Positions 1 to 11,165 of a stretch of 64,000 bases of DNA are shown one piece after another (the first letter of the stretch is position 1; the number at the start of each line of letters is the position of its first letter). This DNA is from Elephas maximus indicus (Eukaryota > Chordata > Mammalia > Proboscidea > Elephantidae). Made by a program: the position numbers and the translations under genes. The notes below the pieces were generated by a model, which was given only the letters and a program-made list of their open reading frames with translations, made no database searches and was not told the DNA's origin. The stretch covers positions 106,126,349 to 106,190,348 of the forward strand of contig NC_064821.1 in NCBI RefSeq assembly GCF_024166365.1. Reading direction: 5' to 3'.

Positions 1-2041
1 ACTTCTTCCAAGATAGATGTGTCCATTCTTCTGGCAGTCCCTGGTATATTCAATATTCTTTGCCAACACCATGATTTAAAGGCATCAATTCTTCTTCAGT
101 CTTCCTTATCCATTGTCCAGTTTTCACATCCTTATGCGATGATTGAAAATACCATGGCTTGGGTCAGGTGCACCTTAGTCCTCAAAGTGACATCTTTGCT
201 TTTTAACACTTTAGGGAAGTCTTTTGCTGCAGATTTGCCCAATGCAATCTGCCATTTCATTTCTTGACTGCTGCTTCCATGGTCATTGATTGTGGATCCA
301 ATTAAAATGAAATCCTTGACAACTTCAATCTTTTCTCCATTTATCATGATGTTCCTTATTGGTCCAGTTGTGAGGATTTTTGTTTTCTTTACGTCGAGGT
401 GTAATTTATATCAAAGGCTGTAATCTTTGATCATCATAAGTAAGTGCTTCAAGTTCTCTTCACTTTCAGCAAGCAAAGTTGTGTCATCTGTATAGCAGGA
501 TGTTAATGAGTCTTCCTCCAATCCTGATGCCCCGTTCTTCTTCATATAGTCCAGCTTCTGGGAGTATATGCTCAGCATACAGATTGAATAAGTATGTTGA
601 AAGGCTACGACCCTGATACACACCTTTCCTGACTTTAAACCATGCAGTATCCCCTTGTTCTGTCTGAGCAACCGCCTCTTGGTATATGTATAGGTTCCTC
701 ATGAGCACAATTAAGTGTTCTGGAATTCCCATTCTTCTCAGTGTCATCCATAGTTTGTTATGATCCACACAGTCGAATGCCTTAGCATAGTCAGTAAAAC
801 ACAGGTAAACATCTTTCTGGTATTGTCTGCTTTCAGCCAAGATCCATCTGACAACAGCAATGATATACCTTGTTCCACGTCCTCTTCTGAATTTGGTTTG
901 AATTTCTGGCAGTTCCATGTCAATGTACTGCTGCAGCTGCTTTTGAATTATCTTCAGCAAAATTTTACTTGCATGTGAAATTAACGTTATTGTTTGATAA
1001 TTTCCACACTCTGTTGGATCACCTCTGTTTGCAATGGGCACAAATATAGATCTCTTCCAGTCGACTGGCCAGGTAGCTGTCTTTCAAATTTCTTGGCATA
1101 GATGAGTGAGCACCTCCAGCGTGGCATCTGTTTGTTGAAACATCTCAAATGGTATTCCATCAATTCCCAGAGCCATATTTTTCACCAATGCCTTCAGTGC
1201 AACTTGGAGTTCTTCCTTCAATACCATGGATTCTTAATCATATGCTACCTCCTGAAATGGATGAGCATCAATCAATTCTTTTTGCAACACGGACTCTGTG
1301 TATTCCTTCCATCTTCTTTTGAGGCTTCCTGCGTCATTCAGTATTTTGCCCATAGAATCCTTCAATGTTGCAACTTGAGGCTTGATTTGTTTGTTTGTTT
1401 AGTTCTTTCAGCTTGAGAAATGTCAAGCATGTTCTTCCCTTTTGGTTTTCAAACTCCAGGTCTGTGCACATTTCATTATAATACTTTACTTTGTCTTCTC
1501 GAACCACTCTTTGAAATCTTCTGCTTAGCTTTTACTTCATCATTTGCTTTAGCGGCTCTATGTTCAAAAGCAAGTTCCAAAGTCTCTTCTGACATTCATT
1601 TAGGTCTTCTCTTTCTTTCCTGTCCTTATGACCCTTTGCTTTCTTCACGTATGATGTCATTCCACAACTCATCTTGTTTTTGTTCATTAATGTTCAGAGC
1701 GTCAAATCTATTCTTGAGATGGTCTCTAAATTCAGGTGGGGTATATTCAAGGTTGTATTTTGGCTCTTGTGGACTTGTTTTAATTTTGTTCAGTTCCAAC
1801 TTGTACTTGCATATGAGAAATTGGTCTCTTCCACAGTCAGCCCCTGGCCTAGTTCTGATTATATTGAGCTTTTCCATTGTCTCTTTCCACAGGTGCAGTT
1901 GATTTGATTCCTGTGTATTCATCTGGGGAGGTCCACATGTATAATCACTGTTCATGTTTTTGAAAAAAGGTATTCACAATGAAGAAGTTGTTGGTCTTGC
2001 AAAATTCTATCACGCAATCTCCAGTGTTGTTTCTATCACCA
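1..2041 (-). mobile_element. RTE-type LINE fragment, cut by window edge
   Basis: Reverse-complement match, read by eye, to the full-length RTE at 54215-57387 of this window. It begins inside the reverse-transcriptase C-terminal region (position 1 matches the stretch near 57110) and ends at about 2041 where similarity stops, in the sequence matching about 55076. It therefore lacks the endonuclease and 5' UTR (5' truncation) and its 3' end lies outside the window. Frames are broken by many stops, so it is a dead copy. An AfroSINE has landed exactly at its 5' boundary. Confidence 0.9.
132..1041 (-). pseudogene. RTE ORF2 reverse transcriptase remnant
   Basis: The longest open piece (484-1041) shows BovB/RTE-like reverse-transcriptase blocks in order: TECGNYQTITLISHASKILL, FRRGRGTR, motif A as DYAKAFD, and YLFNLYAEHI. 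The catalytic YADD box lies downstream in another frame and reads YTDD at 483-494. A further piece (132-347) carries the VKDFILIGS and KSKDV blocks of the RTE C-terminus. Frame changes between pieces and the altered YADD show loss of function. In the family this protein primes and copies RTE and SINE RNA at nicked target DNA. Confidence 0.85.
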
Positions 2042-2047
2042 GTAAAT

Positions 2048-2196
2048 GACCCACTGCCACTGAGTTGATTTCAACTCATAGAAACCCTAGGATAGAGTAG
2101 AACTGCCCCAAAGGGTTTCCAAGAAGCAGCTTGTGAGTCTGAACTGCTGACCTCCTGGTTAGCAGCTGAGCTCTTAACCACTGCAGTACCAGAGCG
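2048..2196 (-). mobile_element. AfroSINE with TSD
   Basis: Antisense AfroSINE: tail region gttgatttcaactcatag, then the gttagcagctgagctcttaac tRNA-like head on the right. The 11-bp direct repeat caccagtaaat flanks it at 2037-2047 and 2197-2207. Confidence 0.93.
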
Positions 2197-2264
2197 CACC
2201 AGTAAATAGAGGGTAATATCTAAATAAGAGCTCAGATCAAGTGACAGCCAGCAGAAAAGAGAAA

Positions 2265-2450
2265 CACTAGAATGTGAGTCAAGGGACTGAGGTGCTGAAA
2301 GTTCCAGTTCAGCCAGTTACCACACTGTGTGGTCATGGGAGAACCATTTAACCTCTCAGTATGGGGAATGGGGCTACCCAGCCCTCCTACATCACAACAT
2401 GCTCAGAAGGATCACATGAAATAATATACTGAAAGATTTTCAATGTCTTA
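2265..2450 (+). repeat. MIR SINE, old
   Basis: Sense MIR-like core: ccagttcagccagttacc, then a degenerate tgtggtcatgggagaaccatttaacctctcagt. Diverged mammalian-wide SINE. Confidence 0.6.
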
Positions 2451-2607
2451 GAAAAAGAAAGTATTCTCAAGCATGTTAACTCAGTTCAATTAATCAACAA
2501 TAATTTGGGGGAAATTCTCTTAGAAGATTCTCATGGGAAATTCTTCAATGGAAGGAGAGTGAAGATTGTTAAGCAATGATTGACCTTAAACTTTTGATGA
2601 ACAAGAG

Positions 2608-2692
2608 CCAAACCAGTTGCTGTCGAGCCGATTCCAACTCAGGGTGACTCCATATATGTTAGAGTAAAACTGTGTTCCAGAGGGTTTTCAAG
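2608..2692 (-). repeat. AfroSINE fragment, older subfamily
   Basis: Antisense 3' part only: gctgtcgagccgattcc through ccagagggttttcaa. It belongs to the older subfamily whose body reads ccatgtgtgtcagagtagaac. The head is missing or unrecognisable. Confidence 0.75.
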
Positions 2693-2739
2693 AACTAAAA
2701 CTTGTCTACTTCTCACCAACTCAACTGCTCCCACTTGAG

Positions 2740-3380
2740 TTCAAGCCAGCACCATCTTCACCTGAATTATTGGAATAGTTCCCAAATTAGTCTTCCTATG
2801 TCCAGGAATTGCTCTCTTCCCCTACCCTAAAAAAAAAAAAAAAAATCCATTCTCTACTGAGCATCTAGACATGATCCTTTTAAATATATCATGTTACTGT
2901 TCTGATCATAACATTCCAATGGTTCCCCATTCCACATGGGTAAAGACCAAAGCCTGGTATGACCTACAAGGCCCTGCAGGACCTGGTGCCCATCTCCTTC
3001 CTGACCTCATCTCCCATGGCTCTTCCCCTCACCCCCATTGCTCCAGACACATCAGTCTCCTGGCTGCTCCCACTTAAGAGTCTTGCTCCAACTCTTCCCT
3101 TGGCCTGGAATCCCCTTTGTTCAAATGTATACTCTTTATTTAGTTACCACTTTTATATTAGATATGACAACTCCACTTAAAATTTCATCATGGCCATCTA
3201 TACCCCTTCCTTTCTTCATTTTTCCCCGTAGTTCACCTTCGACAGTACTATATAGCTTATTTATTGTATTTTTGACTGTATCCCCCTCACTAGAATGTAT
3301 GCTGTATGAGGACAACAATTTTTGTCTGTTTCATTTACCGTATCCCCAATTCCTAATGCTTGGCATGGAGTAAGCACTTA
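2740..3380 (+). repeat. L2 LINE 3' region
   Basis: Sense L2 landmarks: ggttccccattccaca, tacaaggccctgcaggacct, and the terminal tagaatgtatgctgtatgag and gcttggcatggagtaagca. Short ORFs here (2871-3373) follow from low stop density in L2 and are not genes. A poly-A run sits at 2828-2845. Confidence 0.85.
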
Positions 3381-4584
3381 GTATTTGCCAAATTGAGATC
3401 AGAACTTGGTTCCTGTATCACTAGATCACTGATTTTTTACACCATTTAGACACTGAATTGACAAATGGTAGTGCTACCTGACTTTCAAACTGTCCATCTG
3501 GAAATTCTTACATCAAGTTGGATGAAGTGCCTGGTGTTGTCTGTCTGTGCATCCAGCTGTGTGCTCTCTAGGGAAGCATGCATCATATTTGGTCTCAGTT
3601 TTGTTGTTGCATTACTCTTCCCAGTTTGGTTAGCTTAGAGCAGGCCTTAAACATCTGGCTCTGGTGAAGGAAATATTTAGGCCAGCTGTCTAAGAGGTTA
3701 AGGGCAAGTCACAGAAGCAAGGGTATACTGGTGGGAAGTGAAAGAGACTTTTGCCACCTTAACCCTCATAGCCAACCTGGCTCACATCCACAAGGATCTA
3801 CTACACATACATAGTTAACTGTCAGCACAAACAACAGAAAGAATCAAATGGTCTTTGGTTTGAAATCACAAGCCTTTTTGTTTTCAACACTAAGCACTGT
3901 AAGTTAACACATATATTACATAGTAACAGTACTTTATAGGGTTTTCAAATATAGTTTGATCCATCTTTATCCCAGTGGGTTAGGTGTTATTATTATCTTT
4001 ATTCTATAGACACGAAATGAATTACATAGTAAATCATCTACACATTCTTTCATGTAAAAGTGAATTTAGCTTATCTGCTATGAACAACAACAATTTAAAA
4101 AATCTTCCCTGTTTGATGTTCTGCACTTTGGGATTCTACTACAATGATGTCTTACTCCCTCAGTTCCCCAATTACAGAGAAAGCTACTTGAGTGCAATGG
4201 CTATGTCATATCTCCAAGAACCGGGCACAGGTCCTGACACAAGGTAATTTTGTGAAAGCAGTGGGGCTACGGTAAGATGTAAATAAACAAATAATTGAAT
4301 AAATGTAGGTCCCATGAAGAAGCAGGATGCTGAGAAAGAGAATAGCTTAGGTGAAGGGAAACAGAGTGACCAGGGAAGGTGCCACTAAGGAGTTTACAAT
4401 TTAGCTGAGACATAATGAATGACAATTTGCTCCCCTAGCAAATGACCTTTGCAGGACAGCAATAACTAATGGCTACCTGTAAGCTTGCTTTGCGTAGGAG
4501 CAAAGGCTGTGTGCATCCTGAAAATAGGACATCTAAAAAAGAAAATTGGCAGTGGGGTGAGAATGGACCCACATATGCTCATTT
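3381..4584. other. Mostly unique sequence
   Basis: No gene seen. A weak antisense MIR-like stretch lies at about 3915-4010 and a weak sense L2 3' end at about 4100-4320 (cactttgggattctac, then agaaagctacttgagtgcaa). The rest is unassigned. Confidence 0.5.
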
Positions 4585-5490
4585 TTTTCTTTCACTCAAA
4601 GAAAATCTATTGACCATCTCCTATGTACCAGACTGTTCTAGGCACTAGAGCTGTGAACAAAAAAAAAGTGCCTGCCCTCATGGAGCATGCATCCTGATAA
4701 AAGAGACAGACATAGGCAATTATACAAGTAACATGCTACATGACTTTAAGTGCTATGAATGTAAATTGAACAGGATAAGAAAGGGATAGAGAATGATGGC
4801 AGTGGGGACCAGCAGAACGGCTGACTATTAGATAGGATTGGCAAAGACCACACTCAGGAATTAACATTTCTATAGAGGCCCAATGAAGAGACAGATTGAG
4901 CTGTGCCAAAATTTGGAGAGAGGGGATAGTTGGAAAGAATTTTAGCAGAAGCAACAGCAAATACAAAGACTCTGAGACAAAACCATATTGCCATGTTCAA
5001 GACAAGTTCAAGAAATATTAAGGTTCTTTGTGATCTTGCTCCCAGAAACACCAGAAAGGCTGGGGAGGGTGAGCAGGGGGAGAATAGAGGGAAAAGAGGT
5101 GGGAGGTGTTTCCAAGAGCAAGATCATGAAGAACCTCATCGCTGATTAGGAGTTCGTATTTTATTCTGTGCAATGAAAAGCCGTAGCAGAGTTTTGAGCA
5201 AGCCAGTAGCATGACCTGGTTTACATTTTTAAAACCGGCTGCTGTGTGGTGAATGGATTGCAGGAGACAAGAGTGGAAGCTGTGAGAGAGGAAAACACAG
5301 CAGTGGCTTCCTGGACGAGGGTGAAAATGGGAGTGGAGGGAGATGGGCAAATGTGAGATATTTATTGGAGAAAGAGGTTACAAACTTGTGTACGATTGAA
5401 AGTGGGAGATAAGGAAGAGAGAGGAATCGAGGACACTAATATATCTGGAGCCTGAACAACTGGGTGGATGGTGCCATTTCAGTAGAAAAG
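4585..5490 (-). repeat. L2 LINE 3' region
   Basis: Antisense L2: tgccctcatggagcatgcat, then ttttattctgtgcaatg, tgacctggtttacatttt and aaaccggctgctgtgtgg in the order expected from the reverse complement. Diverged. Confidence 0.8.
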
Positions 5491-6185
5491 ACTAGTAAAG
5501 GCACTGGATTTGGAGAGCAACATATGTAGTTTGGTGAAGAGAAGGCAGCTGAGACCTGCATGCTCTCTTGATTTCTCTAGTCTGATAAGTCACATGAGAT
5601 GGAGAGATGAGAATTGTGGATCTCATGCTTTCTTCTCCTAGAGAGATGAGAAGACATTTCATCAGAGGAATGTAGGAAGGGGGTTATAAAGGCTCGTCCT
5701 AAAATTTAGATTTGGTTTTCAGTATAATTCACCTGGGGAAAAGAGTGAGGAAAAGAGATAGAGAAATATCTAAATAATTTAGAAAATCCAAACTACTGCA
5801 AGTGCTAGAAGGAACCACGTCTTATTTATCTCTGCATCCTAGTACCTGTTACTGTGTCTGACACAAAAGTATTTGTTAGAATGAATTGTCATATGAAGTA
5901 TGAATGAGAACTAAGAGATAATGCTGAATAAGAGTATCAGGAAAGTCTTAGAAGAGGAAGATTTCCAGTTTTAATTTGGAATTTTCTCTAAGCTTATTGT
6001 TGCAGTAGCCCACTAAAGTGCTTGATTAGAGCATTAGCAGCACTCAAATATACAGCAATATTATGGTCCTGGTACTATGAAAGGCGTACTTCAACAAGGC
6101 TATAATATGTCCAGAGATCTTGGGATCTGAGAACATATCATCCCAGAATATGTTGATATCTCAAAGTTTTTCAAAAATAGCACCA
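5491..6185. other. Mostly unique, one L2 scrap
   Basis: Purine-rich sequence without a recognised gene. A sense L2 3' end (cctagtacctgttactgtgt) lies at about 5805-5885. Confidence 0.5.
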
Positions 6186-6189
6186 CAGT

Positions 6190-6435
6190 ACAAAGTGATT
6201 AAGTACATGAGCTGTAGATTTCAGTACATGCTCCACCTTTTGATACCTTGCATCCTAGCTGTGTGTCCTTGGGAAAATTACTTAACCTCTCTGTACTTCA
6301 GTTTGTTCATCTGTATACTGGAGATAATGATAGTAACTATCTCATAGAGTTGTAATGATTAAATGTGTTAATATATATAAAGTACTTAAACCAATGGCAT
6401 ACAGACAGTAGAACTATATTATTATCATTATTACC
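6190..6435 (+). repeat. MIR SINE
   Basis: Sense MIR core: gctgtgtgtccttgggaaaa, cttaacctctctgtacttca, then a tattattatcattatt tail that served as target for the next two SINEs. Confidence 0.85.
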
Positions 6436-6441
6436 ACTACT

Positions 6442-6609
6442 GAAGCCCTGGTGGTGCAGTGGTAAAGAGCTATGGCTCTTCACCAAAAGTTCAGTGGTTC
6501 GAATCCACCAGCCACTCCTTAGAAACCCTACGGGGCAGTTCTACCCTGTCCTATAGGGCTGCTATGAGTCAGTGTCCTCTCGACGGCAGCGGGTTTGGTT
6601 TGGGTTTTT
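6442..6609 (+). mobile_element. AfroSINE
   Basis: Complete sense copy from gaagccctggtggtgcagtg to ggtttgggttttttgg, with A-box-like (tggtgcagtggtaaagagc) and B-box-like (ggttcgaatcc) promoter motifs. It lies in a TAC-rich tract that continues on both sides. Confidence 0.93.
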
Positions 6610-6629
6610 TGGTACTACTACTACTATCA

Positions 6630-6805
6630 CAGAAACCCTGGCTACATAGTGGTTAAGTGCTATGGCTGCTAACCAAAAGGTTGGCAGCTTGAATCCATTA
6701 GGCGCTCCTTGGAAACTCTATGGGGCAGTTCTACTCTGTCCTGTAGAGTCACTGTGAATCAGAATTGACTCAATGGCAATGGGTTTGGTTTGGTTTTGGT
6801 TTACT
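6630..6805 (+). mobile_element. AfroSINE, tandem neighbour
   Basis: Second sense copy about 20 bp after the first (gaaaccctggctacatagtg to ggtttggttttggttt). It is also flanked by tactactac runs, so both copies entered the same TAC-rich MIR tail. Confidence 0.92.
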
Positions 6806-6815
6806 ACTACTACAG

Positions 6816-7149
6816 GAGCAAGTCTTAAAGACCTGAGGGTCACATAGTTTAACCTGTTCCAACAAGCACGTTCTTTAAAATGATTTCTTAAAATGGGATA
6901 GTCTAAAGGCGAAATGTTAAAAATAAATGGGAAATACCAAGAACAAGTAAGCCAATAATTGTTTTCCTTTCCATTAAAGCTATTAAAAAACCCAAGGAAG
7001 CACATATACTTTTTCGTCTTGTACCTACAAACATTGAAGATTATCTCATATATCTGACTGAGCAGTGCAGTCTTTTAATGAGATCCAAGATGGGCAGTTC
7101 TCAGAATAAAAGTGTGACCTTATGAAACTAACACCTTATGGATAATAAT
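6816..7149. other. Unassigned sequence
   Basis: No repeat or gene recognised. The open frame here on the minus strand runs through the SINE tail and is not convincing. Confidence 0.4.
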
Positions 7150-7308
7150 GAGTGTTATTGGATATGGAGATATGTAAAATATGGAGAAATTGGAACCTTC
7201 ATACATTACTGACGGAAATGTAAAATGGTGCAGCCGCTGTGGAAAACAGTTTGGCAGTTCCTAAAAACTGTTAAACACAGACCAAAAATTCCATTCCTGT
7301 ATATACAT

Positions 7309-7475
7309 AAACCAAAACACCAAACCCATTGCCATCGACTGGATTCTGACTCACAGTGACCCTATAGGACAGAGTAGAACTGCCCCATAGGGTTTCTAAG
7401 GAGTGGCTAGTGGTTTCGAACTGCCGACCTTTTGCTAAGCAGCTGAGCTCTTAACCACTGCACCACCAGGGCTCC
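7309..7475 (-). mobile_element. AfroSINE inside L1
   Basis: Antisense full copy: cccattgccatcgactggat to ccaccagggctcc. Flanks share gtatata, which fits a short TSD within the L1 sequence cctgggtatata. Confidence 0.92.
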
Positions 7476-7619
7476 TGGGTATATATTGGATATAAATTGA
7501 AAACACATATTCATTCAAGAACTTGTACACAAATGTTCAAAGCATCTTTATTCACAATAGCCAAAAGGTGGAAGCAATCAAAGTATCTATCAACTGATGA
7601 AGAGAAACAAAATGTGGCA

Positions 7620-7923
7620 CAGGAAGTCCCTGGGTTACAAACAAGATCCATTCCTGTGTCTTTAAGTCAAATTTATGGGTAAGTCAGAACAGGTTCATAC
7701 AGTTCTTAATTTAGCCTTACATGTACTTTAATGCAAGAAAAACCTCGAAGTCTTTTCAATGATTTAAAAGCTGCACGTGCAGCAAATGAAGGTGATTGTG
7801 ATGAAGAATTTGTTGCCAGTAGGAATTGGTTCAATCATTTCAAAATGAGGGCAAACTTACATAACATTAAAGGGTAAGTATGAGTTGTCCATAAATTGGA
7901 TATTTGTAACCCAGGAACTGCCT
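7620..7923 (+). mobile_element. Tigger-like DNA transposon remnant, copy 1
   Basis: Terminal inverted repeats: caggaagtccctgggttaca at the left and the complement tgtaacccaggaactgcct at the right. Right flank is TA; left flank is CA, likely a decayed TA. Interior matches the reverse complement of copy 2 (9292-9774), including the HTH-coding segment (gccagtaggaattggttcaa). Inserted in an L1. Confidence 0.8.
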
Positions 7924-8334
7924 TACATGCATATAATGGAATATAATTCAGCCATAAAAAGGAATGAACTACTGATACATGCTACAATATGGATGAATCT
8001 TGAAAACATTATGCTGAGAAGACAGCACCAAAGGCCACATATTGTATGATTCCATTTACATGAAATGTCCACAATGGACAAATTCATAGAGACAGAAAGT
8101 ATATTAGTGGTTGCTAGGGACTGGTAGAAGGGGAAGAATGGGGAATGAATGGTTACGGAGTCCCTTTTTGAGGTGGTGAAAGTATTCTGGAACTAGGTCG
8201 TGGTATTAGTTGCATAACCTTGTGAATATGCTAAAAACCATTGGATTATACACTTGAAAAGGGTAAGTTTTGTATGATGTAAATTATATCCAAAAAAACC
8301 TTAGAATTATTAATCATGTCCCCGTTTGCAACGT

Positions 8335-8570
8335 CTTTTTTATATCATGATCTTATTTAGTCATTTCCTAATAACCTTGAGATACATAGAGCCAGAGTCA
8401 TACAATGTTAGTTCTTATAGATCAGGTACAGAATGTGTAATCCCCACTCTAGAGATGAAAAAGCTCAGGCTCAGAGAGGTTATATGGCTTAGCTAAAGTT
8501 GTCCAGCTAATATGAAGTGCAGCTGGGACTGGACACAGCTCTTCTAACTCTCAGCCAGGTGCTCTTTCTA
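8335..8570 (-). repeat. MIR SINE
   Basis: Antisense MIR: tagagatgaaaaagctcagg, ctcagagaggttatatggct, then gcagctgggactggacacag. Confidence 0.8.
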
Positions 8571-8599
8571 AAACGGTCGATGTGACCCACTGAAGTGCT

Positions 8600-8875
8600 G
8601 GGTTAGAGCACTGAGGGTGTAGCATGGCCCATTTGAAAAAGTGTGGGGTTTTGGTGTCTGATGAGTTTTGATTCGAATCCCAAACTCACCACTCGTCAGC
8701 TACTTGACTTTGGGATAGTTGGTAACTACCCTTGGACCTCATCTTCCTTGTTTGTAATATAGGGGTGTTACAACTTAATTGCCCTGAATTATCCTAAAGG
8801 ATTTGGGGAATATTTAACAAGGAAACATAGAGATTTTGTAGAACAATGTGGAGATGTTCAGTAGGTATGTACTGA
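8600..8875 (+). repeat. MIR SINE
   Basis: Sense MIR: tttgattcgaatcccaaact, agctacttgactttgggat, then gatgttcagtaggtatgtac. Confidence 0.78.
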
Positions 8876-8989
8876 TTTTGTTACTCCAAATGAGGATAGG
8901 GTCTTAGATTCAAGAGTTATTTGGGCCACCAAGCTCCACCCTACTCCAAGGACTTAGCCCATTGCTTCAACTCAGTTGGTGGTGAGAGT

Positions 8990-9195
8990 CAGTATTATAC
9001 AGTGGGAAAAACTGGGAATTGGGGCTGAGGAGACAGGTTATAACGGGGTTTGCCATTAATTTATGTGATCTTCAGTGATTTACTTACTGCTCGATATCTC
9101 AGTTTCCTATATGCTAAAAAAAAATGCTAAATGGTAGGTTAAATAAGAAAAATTTTTTCCCACCTCCCAGGATTATGAGAATCAATTGAAACCAA
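8990..9195 (+). repeat. MIR SINE, second copy
   Basis: Sense MIR-like order: tttatgtgatcttcagtgat, tctcagtttcctatatgct, ccaggattatgagaatcaat. Confidence 0.6.
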
Positions 9196-9344
9196 GTATC
9201 TGAGTGGACCTTGCAAAGCTGATACAGGGGCTTATTAACCACAAACTAAATATCTCCCCAACATAAAGGAGACCCTAGAGAGAATACAGTACAGGCAGTC
9301 CTCAGATTACAAACATTCGATTTATGGACAACGTACTTGCCCTT

Positions 9345-9512
9345 AAAAAAAAAATCCCCGCTGCTGCCGTTGAGTCGATTCTGACTCATACCGACCCTAG
9401 AAGACAGAGTAGAACTGCCCATAGGGTTCCCAAGGGATGCCTGGTGGCTTGAACTGCTGATCTTTTTGATTAGCAGCCATAGCTCTTAGCCACTACGCAA
9501 CCAGGGCTTCCC
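9345..9512 (-). mobile_element. AfroSINE inside Tigger copy 2
   Basis: Antisense copy with a perfect 10-bp TSD acttgccctt at 9335-9344 and 9513-9522. Begins with a poly-A-like run, then ccgttgagtcgattctgact; ends at caaccagggcttc. Confidence 0.93.
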
Positions 9513-9527
9513 ACTTGCCCTTTAATG

Positions 9528-9650
9528 TTACGTAAATTTGCCCTCACTTTGAAGTGACTGAACCAACCCCTACTCACAACAAATTCTTCACCACAATCAC
9601 CTTCGCTTGCTGCACCTGCAGCTTTTAAATCGCTGACGTTTCTGAGCCTT
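9528..9650 (-). pseudogene. Tigger transposase N-terminal HTH remnant
   Basis: Minus-strand peptide reads DLKAAGAASEGD then SRGWFSHFKVRANLRNIKG. The pattern SRGWF..FK.R.NL.N.K is the CENP-B-like helix-turn-helix signature of Tigger/pogo transposases, which binds the terminal repeats. Only this piece remains; no DDE catalytic domain is visible here. Copy 1 retains the same block with changes. Assignment rests on motif recognition. Confidence 0.7.
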
Positions 9651-9777
9651 TTCTTGCACTGAAGTACACGGTCAGAATAAATAAGAACTGTATGCACCTG
9701 TTCCGACTTACCTACAAAATCAACTTCAAGACACACTTAGGAGGTGATCTCGTTCGTAACTCGAGGACTGCCTGTAG

Positions 9778-10030
9778 TTAACATTTATGGAGCACTTACT
9801 ATGTGCCTGACACTGTTCTAAGTGCTTTCCCGTGAATTAATTAACTCCCCTAATTCTGCTGCAATCTTAAGAAGAAGGTGTTATTAGTTTCCTTGTTTTT
9901 GAAATAAGTATTAAGAATAATGAGATTAAGTAATTTCCCCAGGTCAGGAAACTAGTAAGAAGCAGAATTGAAACTCAGATCCAGTTGCCTTGGCACCACT
10001 CTTAACCAGTACCCTGCACTGTGTCTCTGA
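9778..10030 (-). repeat. MIR SINE
   Basis: Antisense MIR: aacatttatggagcacttac, tgtgcctgacactgttctaa, then the core aagtaatttccccaggtcag. Part of it (9879-9994) reappears inverted at 10302-10418. Confidence 0.85.
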
Positions 10031-10418
10031 TGTTGTACAGAGTTAATTCCATTTTACACATGAGGGTGAGTTTCTATTAGCCTTGTGTATTTAATAACTG
10101 CCAGGTTATTCCCAAGTGATTTCCATGGGAGTGGACCAAAAATTGCCTATCAGTCCAAATGAAGTATGCCACAATTTTCCCTGCTTTCCAGATACTTTTT
10201 CATTCCAGCACCACCTGCTCCTAGCTCCACCAAGGCTGACTCTGCCAGCATTGTCATTAAGGACTTTGTCTTTCAGTGATGTATAACTCATCATGTCACG
10301 AGCCAAGGCAACTGGATTTGAGTTTCAATTCCACCTCTTACTAGTTTCCTGACCTTGGGAAATTACTTAATCTCATTATTCTTAATTCCTCATTTCAACA
10401 ACAAGGATACTAATAACA
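9879..10418. repeat. Inverted repeat pair 1 (about 117-bp arms)
   Basis: 9879-9994 (within the MIR) and 10302-10418 are near-identical inverted copies; for example gccaaggcaactggat at 10302 is the complement of the block ending at 9994. Similarity stops sharply at both ends. Confidence 0.88.
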
Positions 10419-10464
10419 TGAGACCCCACGCATAAGGCACAGGGAGGTAACTAAGATATATTAG

Positions 10465-10926
10465 AGATAGAAAACCGTTGCCATCAAGTCAACTCCAACT
10501 CATGGTGAATTTATGTACAACAGAACAAAACATTGCCGGGTCCTGCATCATCCTCACAATCACCGGCACGTTCAAGTCCATCATTGCAGCTATTGTGCCA
10601 ATCCACCTCGCCAAGGGGCTCCCTCACCCCTAATGGCCCTCTGCTTCACCATACCTGATGTCTTCCTCCAATGATAGATCTTTTCTGATGATGTGTCCAA
10701 AGCAAGCGAGTCAGACAATGAACTGCAGTGATCCATAAGGTTTTCATTGGCTAATTTTTGGAAGATCTTTAGGCCTTTCTTCCTAGTCATAGTCCAGAAG
10801 CTCTGCTAAAATCTGTCCACCATGGGTAACCTTGCTGATTTTTGAAATACTGGTGGCATAGCTTCCAGCATCAAGACAACACTGAAGCTACCGAAGTAAG
10901 ACAAACTGGCAGGAGGGTGGTGAAAC
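10465..10926 (-). mobile_element. Internally deleted RTE unit A
   Basis: Left part (about 10470-10720) matches the RTE 3' end (catcctcacaatc, catacctgatgtcttcctcc, gatgatgtgtccaaagcaag); right part (about 10725-10920) matches the RTE 5' UTR (aaggttttcattggctaat, ggtggcatagcttccagcat). About 2.7 kb of ORF2 is absent. A perfect 9-bp TSD atatattag lies at 10456-10464 and 10927-10935, so the unit moved as one piece. Confidence 0.85.
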
Positions 10927-10929
10927 ATA

Positions 10930-11165
10930 TATTAGTTCTTATGTATTAGGCCTCCATAGTCTAAACTATTCCTCATGCTTCTTATATTCTCTCTTAATTC
11001 TCATGACAAATCCGTGAGGAGGTAGCTTGCCCATTTTATTGTGGAGCAGACACAAAGCACATAATTAATGTACCTAAGGTCACCAGCTCTGTAAGTGATA
11101 AAGCTAGGATTTGAGCCCAGGTCTTTCTGATGCCAAAGCTCCTACTCTTTCCACTTACATCCCTG
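10930..11165 (-). repeat. MIR SINE
   Basis: Antisense MIR: ctcatgacaaatccgtgagg, cccattttattgtggagca, ggatttgagcccaggtcttt. Confidence 0.85.

Larger units (their letters stand above)
7150..8300 (+). mobile_element. L1 LINE, ORF2 C-terminus and 3' UTR, old
   Basis: Sense L1 landmarks: atggtgcagccgctgtgg, cacaatagccaaaaggtgg, cagccataaaaaggaatgaa, atggatgaatcttgaaaaca, then the 3' UTR (gatgtaaattatatcc). Split by an AfroSINE (7309-7475) and a Tigger element (7620-7923). The coding part is broken by stops. Confidence 0.88.
9292..9774 (-). mobile_element. Tigger-like DNA transposon remnant, copy 2
   Basis: Ends caggcagtcctcagattac and ctcgaggactgcctg form terminal inverted repeats, flanked by TA at 9290-9291 and 9775-9776, the target duplication of Tc1/mariner-type elements. 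Split by an AfroSINE at 9345-9512. Far shorter than an autonomous Tigger (about 2.4 kb), so it is an internally deleted non-autonomous form. Confidence 0.85.

Noticed and set aside
484-1041. 185-codon reverse-transcriptase-like frame as a live gene
   Set aside because: It is part of a 5'-truncated RTE with frameshifts and a damaged YADD box (YTDD); listed as a pseudogene.
1102-1955. Several 100-160 codon frames on both strands
   Set aside because: They are chance frames, mostly antisense, within the dead RTE copy; their plus-strand peptides match no domain.
2871-3373. Overlapping plus-strand frames
   Set aside because: L2 3' sequence has few stops in these frames; the L2 landmarks explain the stretch.
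6006-8625. Similar 35-bp stretches near 6006 and 8580 (cccactaaagtgcttgatta / cccactgaagtgctgggtta)
   Set aside because: The match is short and diverged; it may be an old shared repeat, but there is too little to name a family.
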